Assembly: GCF_029624125.1 (NCBI RefSeq)
Contig: NZ_JARSBN010000004.1
Coordinates: 62,001 to 126,000, forward strand
Origin: Winogradskyella marincola
GTDB lineage: Bacteria; Bacteroidota; Bacteroidia; Flavobacteriales; Flavobacteriaceae
DNA: 64,000 bases
Reading direction: 5' to 3'
Shown here: positions 47,014 through 54,665 of the stretch, piece by piece
Layout: every line of letters starts with the position of its first letter
How positions within the stretch are numbered: position 1 is the stretch's first letter
Position numbers and translations under genes: made by a program
The notes under the pieces: generated by a model
What the model was told of the DNA's origin: nothing
What the model saw: the letters and a program-made list of their open reading frames with translations, nothing else
Database searches by the model: none

Positions 47014-47433
47014 CTATGTCATCTTTAATAGTGTGAATTTTCCTTTTATACTGTTAAAAAACTCATCTTTGAGTCGTCTATATTTATCTAAATGATAGAT
47101 ATAACTTCTCCTATAACTCTCGTGTTCTGATATATACACCATATCGCATTCGGTATCTTCGCATTCTATAATTTTTGCCCTTGCACCATTATATTGCAAC
47201 AGCGCATTAAGTAGTGTATCGTTCTCTTTTTGCTTTTTCTTAAACCTTTGAATTACAACAGGACTCTCTATCTTACTGTTTAACTCTTTGCTACAAATAC
47301 TTATGAAGTTGCTAAGCTCTTTTTTTATATACTGAAGATGATTTATCCAATTGGTTAATTCCATTGAATTAATCTTGTGTGTTATATCCAAATCAGTATC
47401 ATGATTGTATATTTTATTTCCTATTGAATTCAT
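47014..47433 (-). CDS. Helical protein of unknown function (paralogue of the previous gene)
   Basis: A 139-residue predicted all-helical cytoplasmic protein. It differs from its paralogue at 46613-46984 by an N-terminal extension of about 25 residues and an acidic insert, ECEDTECDMVYISEHES, with two cysteines. It begins 11 bp after the Gre/Rnk-type gene and the paralogue follows 29 bp later, so the three are likely co-translated. Linkage to a transcription-elongation-like factor hints at a regulatory or stress role, but this is inference only. Confidence 0.65.
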   Translation of the reverse strand: MNSIGNKIYNHDTDLDITHKINSMELTNWINHLQYIKKELSNFISICSKELNSKIESPVVIQRFKKKQKENDTLLNALLQYNGARAKIIECEDTECDMVYISEHESYRRSYIYHLDKYRRLKDEFFNSIKGKFTLLKMT

Positions 47434-47444
47434 AATTATATTTT

Positions 47445-47864
47445 TTAAATAGAAAAGTTAGTCTTATCCAATTCTTTTTCTTGTTTTACATCAGATATAG
47501 TAATCTCTTCATTTCCTTTTGGAAAATTCCAAACAACCTTATCTCCTTTTGAATAACCAAATAAAGCAGAACCTAAAGGCGTTAAAACCGATATTTTGTT
47601 ACTGCTAAAATCTCTCTCGGAAGGTATTACCACCTGTACAGTCTTTTTAACTCCGTTTGCATAAGCTACAGCAACAGTACTATTAAACCTTACAACATCG
47701 TCTGGCATTTGATCATCATTAACGATATGCGCAGATTTTAATTCTTCAGTAAGCTTTACTAAACACTTTTGTCGCTCATGATCTTCAGCATAACCTGAGA
47801 TATTGAGTATGCGCTTTAAATACACATACTCTTTCTTCTCTAATATTAAACTTCCGTATTTCAT
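47445..47864 (-). CDS. GreA/GreB C-terminal domain protein (Rnk type)
   Basis: A 139-residue protein whose C-terminal half (about 55-125) is the FKBP-like domain of Gre factors (VRFNSTVAVAYANGVKKTVQVVIPSE, split near 65; ISVLTPLGSALFGYSKGDKVVW). The N-terminal half is a short helical segment rather than the long coiled coil with acidic tip that Gre factors use to reach the RNA polymerase active site. It therefore resembles Rnk, which binds RNA polymerase without transcript cleavage. It lies 20 bp after gdhA. Confidence 0.85.
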   Translation of the reverse strand: MKYGSLILEKKEYVYLKRILNISGYAEDHERQKCLVKLTEELKSAHIVNDDQMPDDVVRFNSTVAVAYANGVKKTVQVVIPSERDFSSNKISVLTPLGSALFGYSKGDKVVWNFPKGNEEITISDVKQEKELDKTNFSI

Positions 47865-47884
47865 CTGCTCTCAGGTTTTATTTA

Positions 47885-49189
47885 TTAAGGGAAAATTCCT
47901 CTTTCTATATAAGCCTTTTCTATTCGTTTTATGGCTATGCTAAATGCCGCTGTTCTCATATCTATACCTTCTGCCTTAGCATAATCATACACTTTATTAA
48001 AAGACTCTTTAAGCTTTTTATCTAGTTTTGCCATAACCTCATCTAATTGCCACAGCTCACCATTTCTGTTTTGCAACCATTCAAAATAGCTACCAACAAC
48101 TCCACCAGAATTGCATAATATATCTGGAATAATAGTTACTCCTCTTTCTGTTAATATTTTTTCGCCTTCAACATTTGTTGGTCCGTTAGCTCCTTCTGCT
48201 ATTAACTTTGCTTTAATGCTTAATGCATTTTCTTTAGTAATTTGGTTACCCAAAGCCGCAGGAATACAGATATCACACTCTAAAGCAAAAAATGTTTCCT
48301 TTTTTACTTCCTTAGCCTTTGGAAAATCTGCAATGCTTCCGTCGTTAACCTGCATATAATTAAACAAGCCTTCTACATCAATACCCTTTTGGTTTTCTAT
48401 ACTTCCAAAAGCGTCTTGCACACCAACCAAAATAGCTCCATCTTTTTCTAGGAAATGTGCAGCCCAATACCCAACATTACCGAATCCTTGTACTATATAT
48501 TTTTTTCCTTCTAAACTTTGATTATTTTTTTCTGCCCAAAACTTTATAGACAAATACACACCATAACCAGTAGCTCTATCACGACCTTCTAATCCACCGC
48601 TTCCGGCTGGCTTACCCGTTACTACATGTTGATTTGCTGTTCGTTCTGCTGGTGGCCTAGTACTCATATAAGTATCTGCCATCCAAGCCATTGTTTGACT
48701 ATTTGTATTAACATCTGGCGCAGGTATATCGTGCTCTGGCCCAATGTTATCAGCTAACGCAAACGTAAAACGTCTTGTTATACGCTCTAACTCTGTTTTA
48801 GAATACTTAGAAGGATCTATTTTTATACCTCCTTTTCCCCCTCCATAAGGCAAACCTGCTAATGATGTTTTCCAGGTCATCCACATAGCTAATGCTCTAG
48901 CCGCATCGATATCTACTGTAGGATGGTATCGTAAACCTCCTTTGTATGGTCCCAAAGCATTGTTGTGCTGTACTCTGTAACCTGTAAATATTTCTACATC
49001 ACCATTATCCATTTTTACTGGAAAATTCACAATAATTTCATTATTGGTAATGCTTAATATTTTTTTAATATTTGGATGTAAGTTGATTTGGTTAGCAGCA
49101 CTTTCAAACTGCTCCATTACATTATCCATCATACCTCTTTGAGGTACTTTTTTAGCTTTTTCTTTAAGCTCTGCTGTTAATGTTGACAT
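47885..49189 (-). CDS. gdhA: Glu/Leu/Phe/Val dehydrogenase (glutamate dehydrogenase)
   Basis: Reversible oxidative deamination of glutamate to 2-oxoglutarate and ammonium. The 434 residues show the substrate-binding PYGGGKGGI motif with its lysines, GPEHDIPAPDVNT with the catalytic Asp, and the dinucleotide-binding YIVQGFGNVGYWAAHFL. The leader contains a long hairpin at 49226-49293. It heads a four-gene operon with the Rnk-type factor and two unknown helical proteins. NAD or NADP specificity is not settled from the sequence. Confidence 0.94.
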   Translation of the reverse strand: MSTLTAELKEKAKKVPQRGMMDNVMEQFESAANQINLHPNIKKILSITNNEIIVNFPVKMDNGDVEIFTGYRVQHNNALGPYKGGLRYHPTVDIDAARALAMWMTWKTSLAGLPYGGGKGGIKIDPSKYSKTELERITRRFTFALADNIGPEHDIPAPDVNTNSQTMAWMADTYMSTRPPAERTANQHVVTGKPAGSGGLEGRDRATGYGVYLSIKFWAEKNNQSLEGKKYIVQGFGNVGYWAAHFLEKDGAILVGVQDAFGSIENQKGIDVEGLFNYMQVNDGSIADFPKAKEVKKETFFALECDICIPAALGNQITKENALSIKAKLIAEGANGPTNVEGEKILTERGVTIIPDILCNSGGVVGSYFEWLQNRNGELWQLDEVMAKLDKKLKESFNKVYDYAKAEGIDMRTAAFSIAIKRIEKAYIERGIFP

Positions 49190-49225
49190 TCTTTATTATT
49201 AAATTAACTGTTTTCGATAACAATG

Positions 49226-49293
49226 AGTAAATACTACTTGAAATATCTGTTTGAGATCGATCTTTCCTGATACTTCTCATTTAAGTATTTACT
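49226..49293 (-). promoter_or_regulatory. Long imperfect hairpin in the gdhA leader
   Basis: Outer arms AGTAAATACT (49226-49235) and AGTATTTACT (49284-49293) pair perfectly. A second helix of 8 bp pairs GAAGTATC with GATATTTC on the minus strand, using a G-U pair that works only in minus-strand RNA. The tip holds the palindrome AGATCGATCT (49254-49263), which could allow dimer contact. The hairpin ends 37 nt before the gdhA start codon. There is no T-run, so it is a leader structure rather than a terminator. Confidence 0.45.
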
Positions 49294-49381
49294 TCTTAAA
49301 GACTTATTATTCTTTCTAGAATTTTTAGTATTTAAAACTGTAATTAGGGCATTAAAATTCATAACGCAATTATTTAAAAAA

Positions 49382-49558
49382 TTAAACTAGTTCTAATTTG
49401 TGTCTTTTTTTGTTTTGAGGTATTTCTAAATTCATAATTGATTTGGAATCTAATTCTACCTCTTTGTATTCGCTACAAGACCACACTTTGTCTTTTTGTG
49501 CAGTGAGCACACAATTTTTTTGGTACTCGCAACTTGGGCAAATGTTTATGTGATTCAT
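49382..49558 (-). CDS. 58-residue cysteine-rich small protein
   Basis: A short open frame beginning MNHINICPSCEYQKNC. It has four cysteines in the pattern CxxC-x5-C-x11-C (Cys7, 10, 16, 28), as in small zinc-ribbon or iron-sulfur sites. A charged C-terminus rich in K and E follows, and there are no membrane segments. It is preceded by an excellent sigma-54 promoter, 31-47 bases upstream of the ATG, and lies just after the sigma-54 activator operon. That is strong evidence that it is a real gene under that activator. I do not recognise the family. A redox or metal role is possible but not shown. Confidence 0.7.
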   Translation of the reverse strand: MNHINICPSCEYQKNCVLTAQKDKVWSCSEYKEVELDSKSIMNLEIPQNKKRHKLELV

Positions 49559-49588
49559 TTAGAAAAATCATTTTGTTACAATGTATAT

Positions 49589-49605
49589 GGCAATGCACAT
49601 GCCAA
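49589..49605 (-). promoter_or_regulatory. Sigma-54 promoter of the small cysteine protein gene
   Basis: On the minus strand the sequence is TTGGCATGTGCATTGCC. It fits the sigma-54 (RpoN) consensus TGGCACG-N4-TTGC, with invariant GG (49602-49603) and GC (49590-49591) separated by exactly 10 bases. It lies 31 bases before the ATG at 49558. The nearby NtrC-type activator supplies the required enhancer-binding protein. Confidence 0.72.
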
Positions 49606-49621
49606 AACAAACCAACAAAAC

Positions 49622-49670
49622 ACAAAAAACTCTCAAAACCCTTTATTTAAAAGGGCAACGAGAGTTTAAA
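49622..49670 (-). terminator. Terminator of the sensor-kinase-activator operon
   Basis: Double stem: outer AAACTCTC (49627-49634) / GAGAGTTT (49660-49667) and inner CCCTTT / AAAGGG (49639-49644, 49650-49655). It is followed on the minus strand by six T. It lies between the activator gene and the sigma-54 promoter, so the small gene has its own transcript. Confidence 0.8.
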
Positions 49671-49694
49671 ACAATTTATTTACAGAATAAATAG

Positions 49695-49730
49695 TGATAC
49701 TTTTTTACTCAATTGCGAAAAAAAGTATCA
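49695..49730. promoter_or_regulatory. Inverted pair of a repeated motif, probable enhancer site
   Basis: TGATACTTTTTT (49695-49706) and AAAAAAGTATCA (49719-49730) form a perfect 12-bp inverted repeat. The longer motif TGATACTTTTTTACTCAAT at 49695-49713 recurs with one mismatch at 52939-52957, upstream of the kinase operon. It stands about 100 bp upstream of the sigma-54 promoter, a usual distance for an activator-binding site. Confidence 0.5.
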
Positions 49731-49743
49731 TTATTTTACGCTT

Positions 49744-51072
49744 TTAATTAGCAAGTTTTTGACGGATGGTTTTTCTGTCTATTTGAAGTATTTCTGCAGC
49801 CTTAGTTTTATTGTTTCCAGTAGCTCTTAAAACTTTTTCTATATACCTACGCTCAATTTCTTTTAAAGGTACAAGCTCATCAGAAGACATATCAATAGTG
49901 TACTTTAAATGATTTGGCAACGATTCTGCTTCAATAACTTTATCGCACATTATAACAGCACGCTGAACAATATTTTCGAGCTCCCTTATGTTTCCTGGCC
50001 AATCGTACCTCATAAAAATACTTAACGCTTCGGGTGCAATTTTTATAAAACGATCTTTGTACTCTATACCATATTTAAACAAAAATTTATCTACCAAAAA
50101 CGGTATATCATCTTTTCGATCTCTTAAAGGAGCAATTTCTATTTCTACAACTGTAAGCCTGTAAAACAAGTCTTCTCTAAAGCTTTGCTTTTTTATCATT
50201 TCTTTAAGGTCGCTATTTGTTGCTGCAACTATTCTTACATCTATTTGCTCGGCTTTTGTAGCTCCTACTTTTACCACTTCTTTTTCTTGAAGCACTCGCA
50301 ATAAACGCGATTGTACAGCCAACGAGGCATTACCAATTTCGTCTAAAAAAATAGTTCCGCCGTTTGCTGCCTGAAAAAAACCATCTCTATTGGTTTCTGC
50401 ACCTGTAAAGGCTCCTTTTACGTATCCAAATAATTCTGCCTCAAGTAAGTTTTCTGGTATAGCACCACAGTTTACTGCTATAAATGGAGCTCTAGAAAAT
50501 TTACCTTGGTAGTGTATTGCTCTTGCCACTAACTCTTTTCCTGTACCACTTTCTCCTTTAATAAATACGGTGGCTTTATTATTTTTTACACGCTCTATAA
50601 TTTGTATGACATCATTAATCTGCTTAGAATTTCCTATAATTTCGCCATAAGCATTATTAGGGTTTTCTGTTTTAGATTTTTTGGCTTCAACAGTAATTGA
50701 GCTATTCTGTAGCGCCTTATCTAAAGCCACTTTCAACTCATCTTTTGTAAATGGTTTTGTAAGATAATCCGTAACGCCAGACTTTATTGCCACTAAAGAA
50801 TCTTGCACAGAAGGATAACCTGTAATGGTTAGTTTTGGTAATTTTGGATAGTGCTCTGATACAAACTTTATAAGCTCAAAACCATCAACTTCTGGCATTT
50901 TTAAATCCGTAATAAGCAGATCTATCCTTGTATCTTTTAGGATGGCTACTGCTTCCTTTACAGAAATAGCTTTGTAAACATGAAATTTCCATGATTGTAA
51001 ATGACGTTGCAGTAACTCCAAGATATGGATATCATCATCTACAACTAATATATTTTCTTGTCGTAATTGCAT
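49744..51072 (-). CDS. NtrC-family sigma-54-dependent response regulator
   Basis: A 442-residue activator. Residues 1-125 form the receiver domain (phospho-acceptor Asp56 in DLLITDLKMP, Lys in DYLTKPFTK). Residues about 140-370 form the AAA+ sigma-54 interaction domain, with Walker A GESGTGKE (173-180), the sigma-54-contacting GAFTGA (220-225) and Walker B IFLDEI (241-246). Residues about 395-442 form a Fis-type helix-turn-helix. All catalytic motifs are intact. It lies 7 bp after its histidine kinase. The likely target is the promoter at 49589-49605. Confidence 0.94.
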   Translation of the reverse strand: MQLRQENILVVDDDIHILELLQRHLQSWKFHVYKAISVKEAVAILKDTRIDLLITDLKMPEVDGFELIKFVSEHYPKLPKLTITGYPSVQDSLVAIKSGVTDYLTKPFTKDELKVALDKALQNSSITVEAKKSKTENPNNAYGEIIGNSKQINDVIQIIERVKNNKATVFIKGESGTGKELVARAIHYQGKFSRAPFIAVNCGAIPENLLEAELFGYVKGAFTGAETNRDGFFQAANGGTIFLDEIGNASLAVQSRLLRVLQEKEVVKVGATKAEQIDVRIVAATNSDLKEMIKKQSFREDLFYRLTVVEIEIAPLRDRKDDIPFLVDKFLFKYGIEYKDRFIKIAPEALSIFMRYDWPGNIRELENIVQRAVIMCDKVIEAESLPNHLKYTIDMSSDELVPLKEIERRYIEKVLRATGNNKTKAAEILQIDRKTIRQKLAN

Positions 51073-51079
51073 ATATTTT

Positions 51080-52171
51080 TTAATCTTTTGGCAATCTTAC
51101 AATAAAGGTTGCTCCTTTTTTAGAATTATTTTTTGCTACAATAGACCCTTTGTGAGATGCAACAATACCATGCACCACACTTAGCCCTAAACCAGATCCA
51201 TCTCCTTGAGGCTTGGTTGTAAAAAAAGGCTGAAACACTTTGTCTATATCTTCTTTTTTAAACCCAACACCTTGATCAGATATTTTTAAGATAACCTCTT
51301 TTTTATTGCTAGACGCTTCAATATGCACAACACTATCTTTTGGCGAAAAATATATAGCATTAATAAGAAGGTTAAATATAATTTGTGTGAGCTGAATTGG
51401 ATCTGCCCTTAACCACAACTCATCATCTTTAATATTAACTTGATAATTGACATGCTCTTTTTTAAATGTAGCTTCTAAAAGTGTAATTGCATTTTTTATA
51501 TTAGGAATAAGATTAACAAGCTCTTTTTCCTGAGGCATTTCGCATGCAAAAAACATCAGTTTTTTTACTACCTCTCTAGAAAATATTGCGTTTTGAATAA
51601 TTTTATCTACATCTGAAATGGCTTTTTGATTGGTTTTTAAATCCTCTTTTAAAAGCTCTCCAAAACCTAAAATGTTTGCCAAAGGCGTATTTAATTCATG
51701 AGCAATACCAGCTGTAATTTCACCCAAAATACTTAAGCGATCTGCATGCTCCATTTGTCGTTTGAGCGAAGCTTCATTTTTTTGAATTTCAATTCGCTCA
51801 AATAATGCTCCAATCTTAAGCGCAACATTATCTAACAATAGTTTTTCTTCTTTTAAAAAACTCAATGTTTCTTTCTCTAAAGCATATAATCTTACTAAAA
51901 TTTCACCTTTTGGAGCATTAAAAACTTTAATACTAGAACTTAGTGTAAAATCATCTTTTATAAATTCTTTTGTTCCTATAGTTATCTCATCTATCCAAAT
52001 TAATGCCTCCGTTTTTTTGGGATATTGAAACGCTTTTTTTAGGCTAAAGGCAATGGCTTTTATTGTATCTTCTATTAAATCAAAATCAGTATTAGCTATA
52101 ATAGAAGATACCTCATACAAACAAGTTAACTCTTTAATACGTTCTTTTAATGCAGACTCAGTACTGTTCAT
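51080..52171 (-). CDS. Soluble sensor histidine kinase
   Basis: A 363-residue cytoplasmic kinase with no signal peptide or membrane helix. Residues about 10-130 resemble a GAF-type input domain. A short coiled coil and the HisKA domain follow, with phospho-His158 in GIAHELNTPLANILGFG, then HATPase with N box (IIFNLLINAIYFSP), G1 (DQGVGF) and G2 (GSGLGLSVVHGIV). It is probably driven by, or associated with, the separate membrane sensor encoded 18 bp upstream. The pair with the downstream NtrC-type regulator forms a complete phosphorelay. Confidence 0.93.
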   Translation of the reverse strand: MNSTESALKERIKELTCLYEVSSIIANTDFDLIEDTIKAIAFSLKKAFQYPKKTEALIWIDEITIGTKEFIKDDFTLSSSIKVFNAPKGEILVRLYALEKETLSFLKEEKLLLDNVALKIGALFERIEIQKNEASLKRQMEHADRLSILGEITAGIAHELNTPLANILGFGELLKEDLKTNQKAISDVDKIIQNAIFSREVVKKLMFFACEMPQEKELVNLIPNIKNAITLLEATFKKEHVNYQVNIKDDELWLRADPIQLTQIIFNLLINAIYFSPKDSVVHIEASSNKKEVILKISDQGVGFKKEDIDKVFQPFFTTKPQGDGSGLGLSVVHGIVASHKGSIVAKNNSKKGATFIVRLPKD

Positions 52172-52189
52172 TTAAATAAATTCTTCTAT

Positions 52190-52804
52190 TTATTGATTTT
52201 TACCTCTAGTCATAGACTTTTTCACCCTATAAAATAAAGCAAACTGCACTGTAAAACCAATTATAACCAAAAACACAATTTCTAATGTAGACATAAGATT
52301 TTTAGTATCTAGACTACGCTGTGCCACACCTACTTTATACTTACTTTCGGACACTTGTATTAAAGATAAGTTATTTAAATCTGTTTTTATGGCATCTATA
52401 AGCAGAACTTGCTGATCTTGATCTATAAGAGTAGTAGATTTACTCTCTAATTGTAAGAGTGCATTAAAATTTTCTTTTAATTCTTCAAAAGTGCGCAATT
52501 CTCTACTCGTAAACTTAGTAGTAGAAAACACATCTATTAATGCTGCAAACTCTTTATTTAAGTTTGATTGGCTATACACCAAAGACGCATCTAAAATTTT
52601 AAGATGCTTTTTACACATTACATTAGACATTTTGTAGACATAATCCTGAGCCACAACTCTATCGCTATAAATTGTAGTTAATGTATCTTGAACAGTATTA
52701 AAATGTCTTTGATCTAATCTGTTGGTAGCAAAGACCAGCAAAAAGACAATAAAAAGAGCAAAACCAATATTAACACGATTAGAAAGAGAAGTTTTAGCAG
52801 ACAT
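52190..52804 (-). CDS. Membrane sensor with extracytoplasmic four-helix bundle (no kinase domain)
   Basis: A 204-residue protein. One membrane helix lies at about 10-27 and a second at about 173-193. Between them is an extracytoplasmic region of about 145 residues, predicted to be all-helical and like the 4HB sensor module of chemoreceptors. The cytoplasmic tail is about 12 basic residues, so there is no HAMP, kinase or methylation domain. It is the first gene of a sensor-kinase-activator operon. Its separation from the kinase suggests a split sensor that signals by protein contact. The ligand is unknown. Confidence 0.78.
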   Translation of the reverse strand: MSAKTSLSNRVNIGFALFIVFLLVFATNRLDQRHFNTVQDTLTTIYSDRVVAQDYVYKMSNVMCKKHLKILDASLVYSQSNLNKEFAALIDVFSTTKFTSRELRTFEELKENFNALLQLESKSTTLIDQDQQVLLIDAIKTDLNNLSLIQVSESKYKVGVAQRSLDTKNLMSTLEIVFLVIIGFTVQFALFYRVKKSMTRGKNQ

Positions 52805-52938
52805 AGTGTTTCGTTTTTAATTAACATTAAAAAAACACAAAAACTCTTCCAAACCTCAACCCAAAACCAACAAATAAATGAAAATCAAATAATTACACAA
52901 ACAAGACTAAATGTAAAATTGGGGAAATATTACCCGAT

Positions 52939-52957
52939 TGATACTTTTTTACCCAAT
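52939..52957. promoter_or_regulatory. Copy of the 19-bp motif upstream of the kinase operon
   Basis: TGATACTTTTTTACCCAAT here matches 49695-49713 at 18 of 19 bases. ATTGGG at 52918-52923 forms an inverted pair with its CCCAAT end. It stands 135 bp before the operon start codon. The position fits autoregulation by the operon's own activator. No sigma-54 promoter was found here; a TACATTTA box is a possible ordinary promoter. Confidence 0.45.
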
Positions 52958-52987
52958 AAAAAATTACTCAAAGGCAATATCAATCCA

Positions 52988-53020
52988 TAAAAAAAGCCTC
53001 AGTATACAACTGAAGCTTTT
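52988..53020 (-). terminator. Terminator after tRNA-Leu
   Basis: Minus-strand stem AGCTTCAG / CTGAGGCT with one T-G pair, ending in seven T. It begins 7 bp after the 3' end of the tRNA. Confidence 0.7.
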
Positions 53021-53026
53021 TGTCTG

Positions 53027-53108
53027 TACAGGCGGAGAGACTCGAACTCTCACACCTCGCGGCACTAGATCCTAAGTCTAGCGTGTCTACCAATTCCACC
53101 ACGCCTGC
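53027..53108 (-). tRNA. tRNA-Leu (anticodon TAG)
   Basis: 82-nt class II tRNA. The 7-bp acceptor stem pairs GCAGGCG with CGCCTGT. The anticodon stem CTAGA/TCTAG presents the loop CTTAGGA, giving anticodon TAG (reads CUA and related Leu codons). A short variable arm and the T-loop GTTCGAGTC are present. CCA is not encoded. The gene is monocistronic with its own terminator and precedes the plus-strand dipeptidase gene in the opposite direction. Confidence 0.96.
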
Positions 53109-53188
53109 AAATTTGGATTGCAAATATAAACAATTGTTTGGATATACAAATAGGTTTTGAATAAGAAAATATTCGATTTTGTTTTTCT

Positions 53189-53196
53189 TACTTTTG
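53189..53196 (+). promoter_or_regulatory. Dipeptidase promoter -7 element
   Basis: TACTTTTG is an exact TAnnTTTG match 20 bases before the ATG at 53217. No well-spaced TTTG -33 box is apparent. Confidence 0.5.
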
Positions 53197-53216
53197 TTTG
53201 AAATCAAATAACTACT

Positions 53217-54611
53217 ATGCAAAATATAAAATCTTACATCGATGAGCACAAACAACGCTTTATCGACGAGCTTATAGATTTACTAAAAATTCCTTCTATA
53301 AGTGCAGATTCAGCTTACAAAAAAGACGTTCTCAACACAGCAGATGCTATTAAAGTAAGTTTAGAAAAAGCGGGTTGTGATAAGGTTGAAATTTGCCCAA
53401 CAGATGGCTACCCTATCGTTTATGGCGAAAAAATAATTGACATAAACTTACCAACGGTTTTGGTTTATGGTCACTATGACGTACAACCACCAGATCCGCT
53501 AGATTTATGGAATTCTCCTCCGTTTGAACCTGTAATACAAAACACAGACAAACATCCTGAAGGTGCTATTTTTGCAAGAGGTGCTTGTGATGATAAAGGC
53601 CAAATGTACATGCACGTAAAGGCTTTGGAATACATGACAAACAATAATGAGTTACCATGTAATGTAAAGTTTATGATTGAAGGTGAAGAGGAAGTTGGTA
53701 GTGCTAATCTTGGAAAATTCGTCGCTGCTAATCGTGAGAAGTTAGAAAACGATGTTATTCTTATTTCTGACACTGGTATGATTGCTAAAAATGTACCTTC
53801 TATTACAACTGGACTTCGTGGTCTTAGCTATGTTGAAGTTGAAGTTACCGGACCAAATAGAGATTTACACTCTGGTTTGTATGGAGGTGCTGTAGCAAAC
53901 CCAATAAATGTATTAACTAAAATGATTGCATCGCTTCATGATGAAAACAACCATATTACCATTCCTGGGTTTTATGATAAGGTTGAGAACCTTTCGGATG
54001 AGGAACGTGCAGAAATGGCTAAAGCTCCATTTTCGTTAGACAACTACAAAAAAGCTTTAGATATTGATGCGGTTTATGGTGAAGAAGGCTATACTACAAA
54101 TGAACGAAACTCTATAAGACCAACATTAGATGTTAACGGAATTTGGGGAGGATATACAGGTGAAGGAGCCAAAACAGTTATTGCTAGTAAAGCTTTTGCT
54201 AAAATCTCGATGCGTTTAGTGCCAAACCAAGATTGGGAAGAGATTACACAATTATTTAAAACCCATTTTGAAAGTATTGCTCCTGATGCTGTAAAAGTTA
54301 AAGTAACTCCGCATCATGGTGGTCAAGGCTATGTAACACCAATAGATAGCACAGGTTACCAAGCTGCATCAAAAGCCTATGAAGAGACTTTTGGAAAAAC
54401 TCCTATTCCACAACGTAGTGGTGGAAGTATTCCTATTGTTTCGCTTTTTGAGCAAGAATTAAAAAGTAAAACAATCCTTATGGGCTTTGGTTTAGATAGC
54501 GATGCTATACATTCGCCAAACGAGCATTTTGGAGTTTGGAATTACTTAAAAGGTATTGAAACTATTCCTTGGTTTTATAAGTATTTTACAGAGTTAAAGT
54601 CGGCTGAATAG
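53217..54611 (+). CDS. M20 family dipeptidase
   Basis: Zinc-dependent cytoplasmic peptidase that probably splits dipeptides. Metal ligands and catalytic residues are visible in VYGHYDVQPPDP (His, Asp), ARGACDDKGQMY, MIEGEEEVGS (catalytic Glu) and the C-terminal HSPNEHF. The M20 dimerisation domain lies at about 210-370. At 464 residues it matches the CNDP/PepV-like dipeptidases. It is a single gene ending at a 12-bp hairpin shared with the convergent TPR gene. Confidence 0.93.
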   Translation: MQNIKSYIDEHKQRFIDELIDLLKIPSISADSAYKKDVLNTADAIKVSLEKAGCDKVEICPTDGYPIVYGEKIIDINLPTVLVYGHYDVQPPDPLDLWNSPPFEPVIQNTDKHPEGAIFARGACDDKGQMYMHVKALEYMTNNNELPCNVKFMIEGEEEVGSANLGKFVAANREKLENDVILISDTGMIAKNVPSITTGLRGLSYVEVEVTGPNRDLHSGLYGGAVANPINVLTKMIASLHDENNHITIPGFYDKVENLSDEERAEMAKAPFSLDNYKKALDIDAVYGEEGYTTNERNSIRPTLDVNGIWGGYTGEGAKTVIASKAFAKISMRLVPNQDWEEITQLFKTHFESIAPDAVKVKVTPHHGGQGYVTPIDSTGYQAASKAYEETFGKTPIPQRSGGSIPIVSLFEQELKSKTILMGFGLDSDAIHSPNEHFGVWNYLKGIETIPWFYKYFTELKSAE

Positions 54612-54622
54612 TTTAGACAAAG

Positions 54623-54662
54623 TTGTATAGGCAAGTCATCGTAAACTGATTTGCCTATACAA
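54623..54662. terminator. Hairpin between convergent genes
   Basis: TTGTATAGGCAA (54623-54634) and TTGCCTATACAA (54651-54662) form a perfect 12-bp stem between the plus-strand dipeptidase and the minus-strand TPR gene. T-runs are weak, so termination strength is uncertain. Confidence 0.5.
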
Positions 54663-54665
54663 TTC

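Noticed and set aside
49254..49263. AGATCGATCT as a restriction or methylation-related site
   Set aside because: A single copy; better explained as the tip of the gdhA leader structure.
52980..53255. 91-codon open frame on the minus strand
   Set aside because: It runs straight through tRNA-Leu and its terminator and overlaps the dipeptidase start; its composition is explained by the tRNA.
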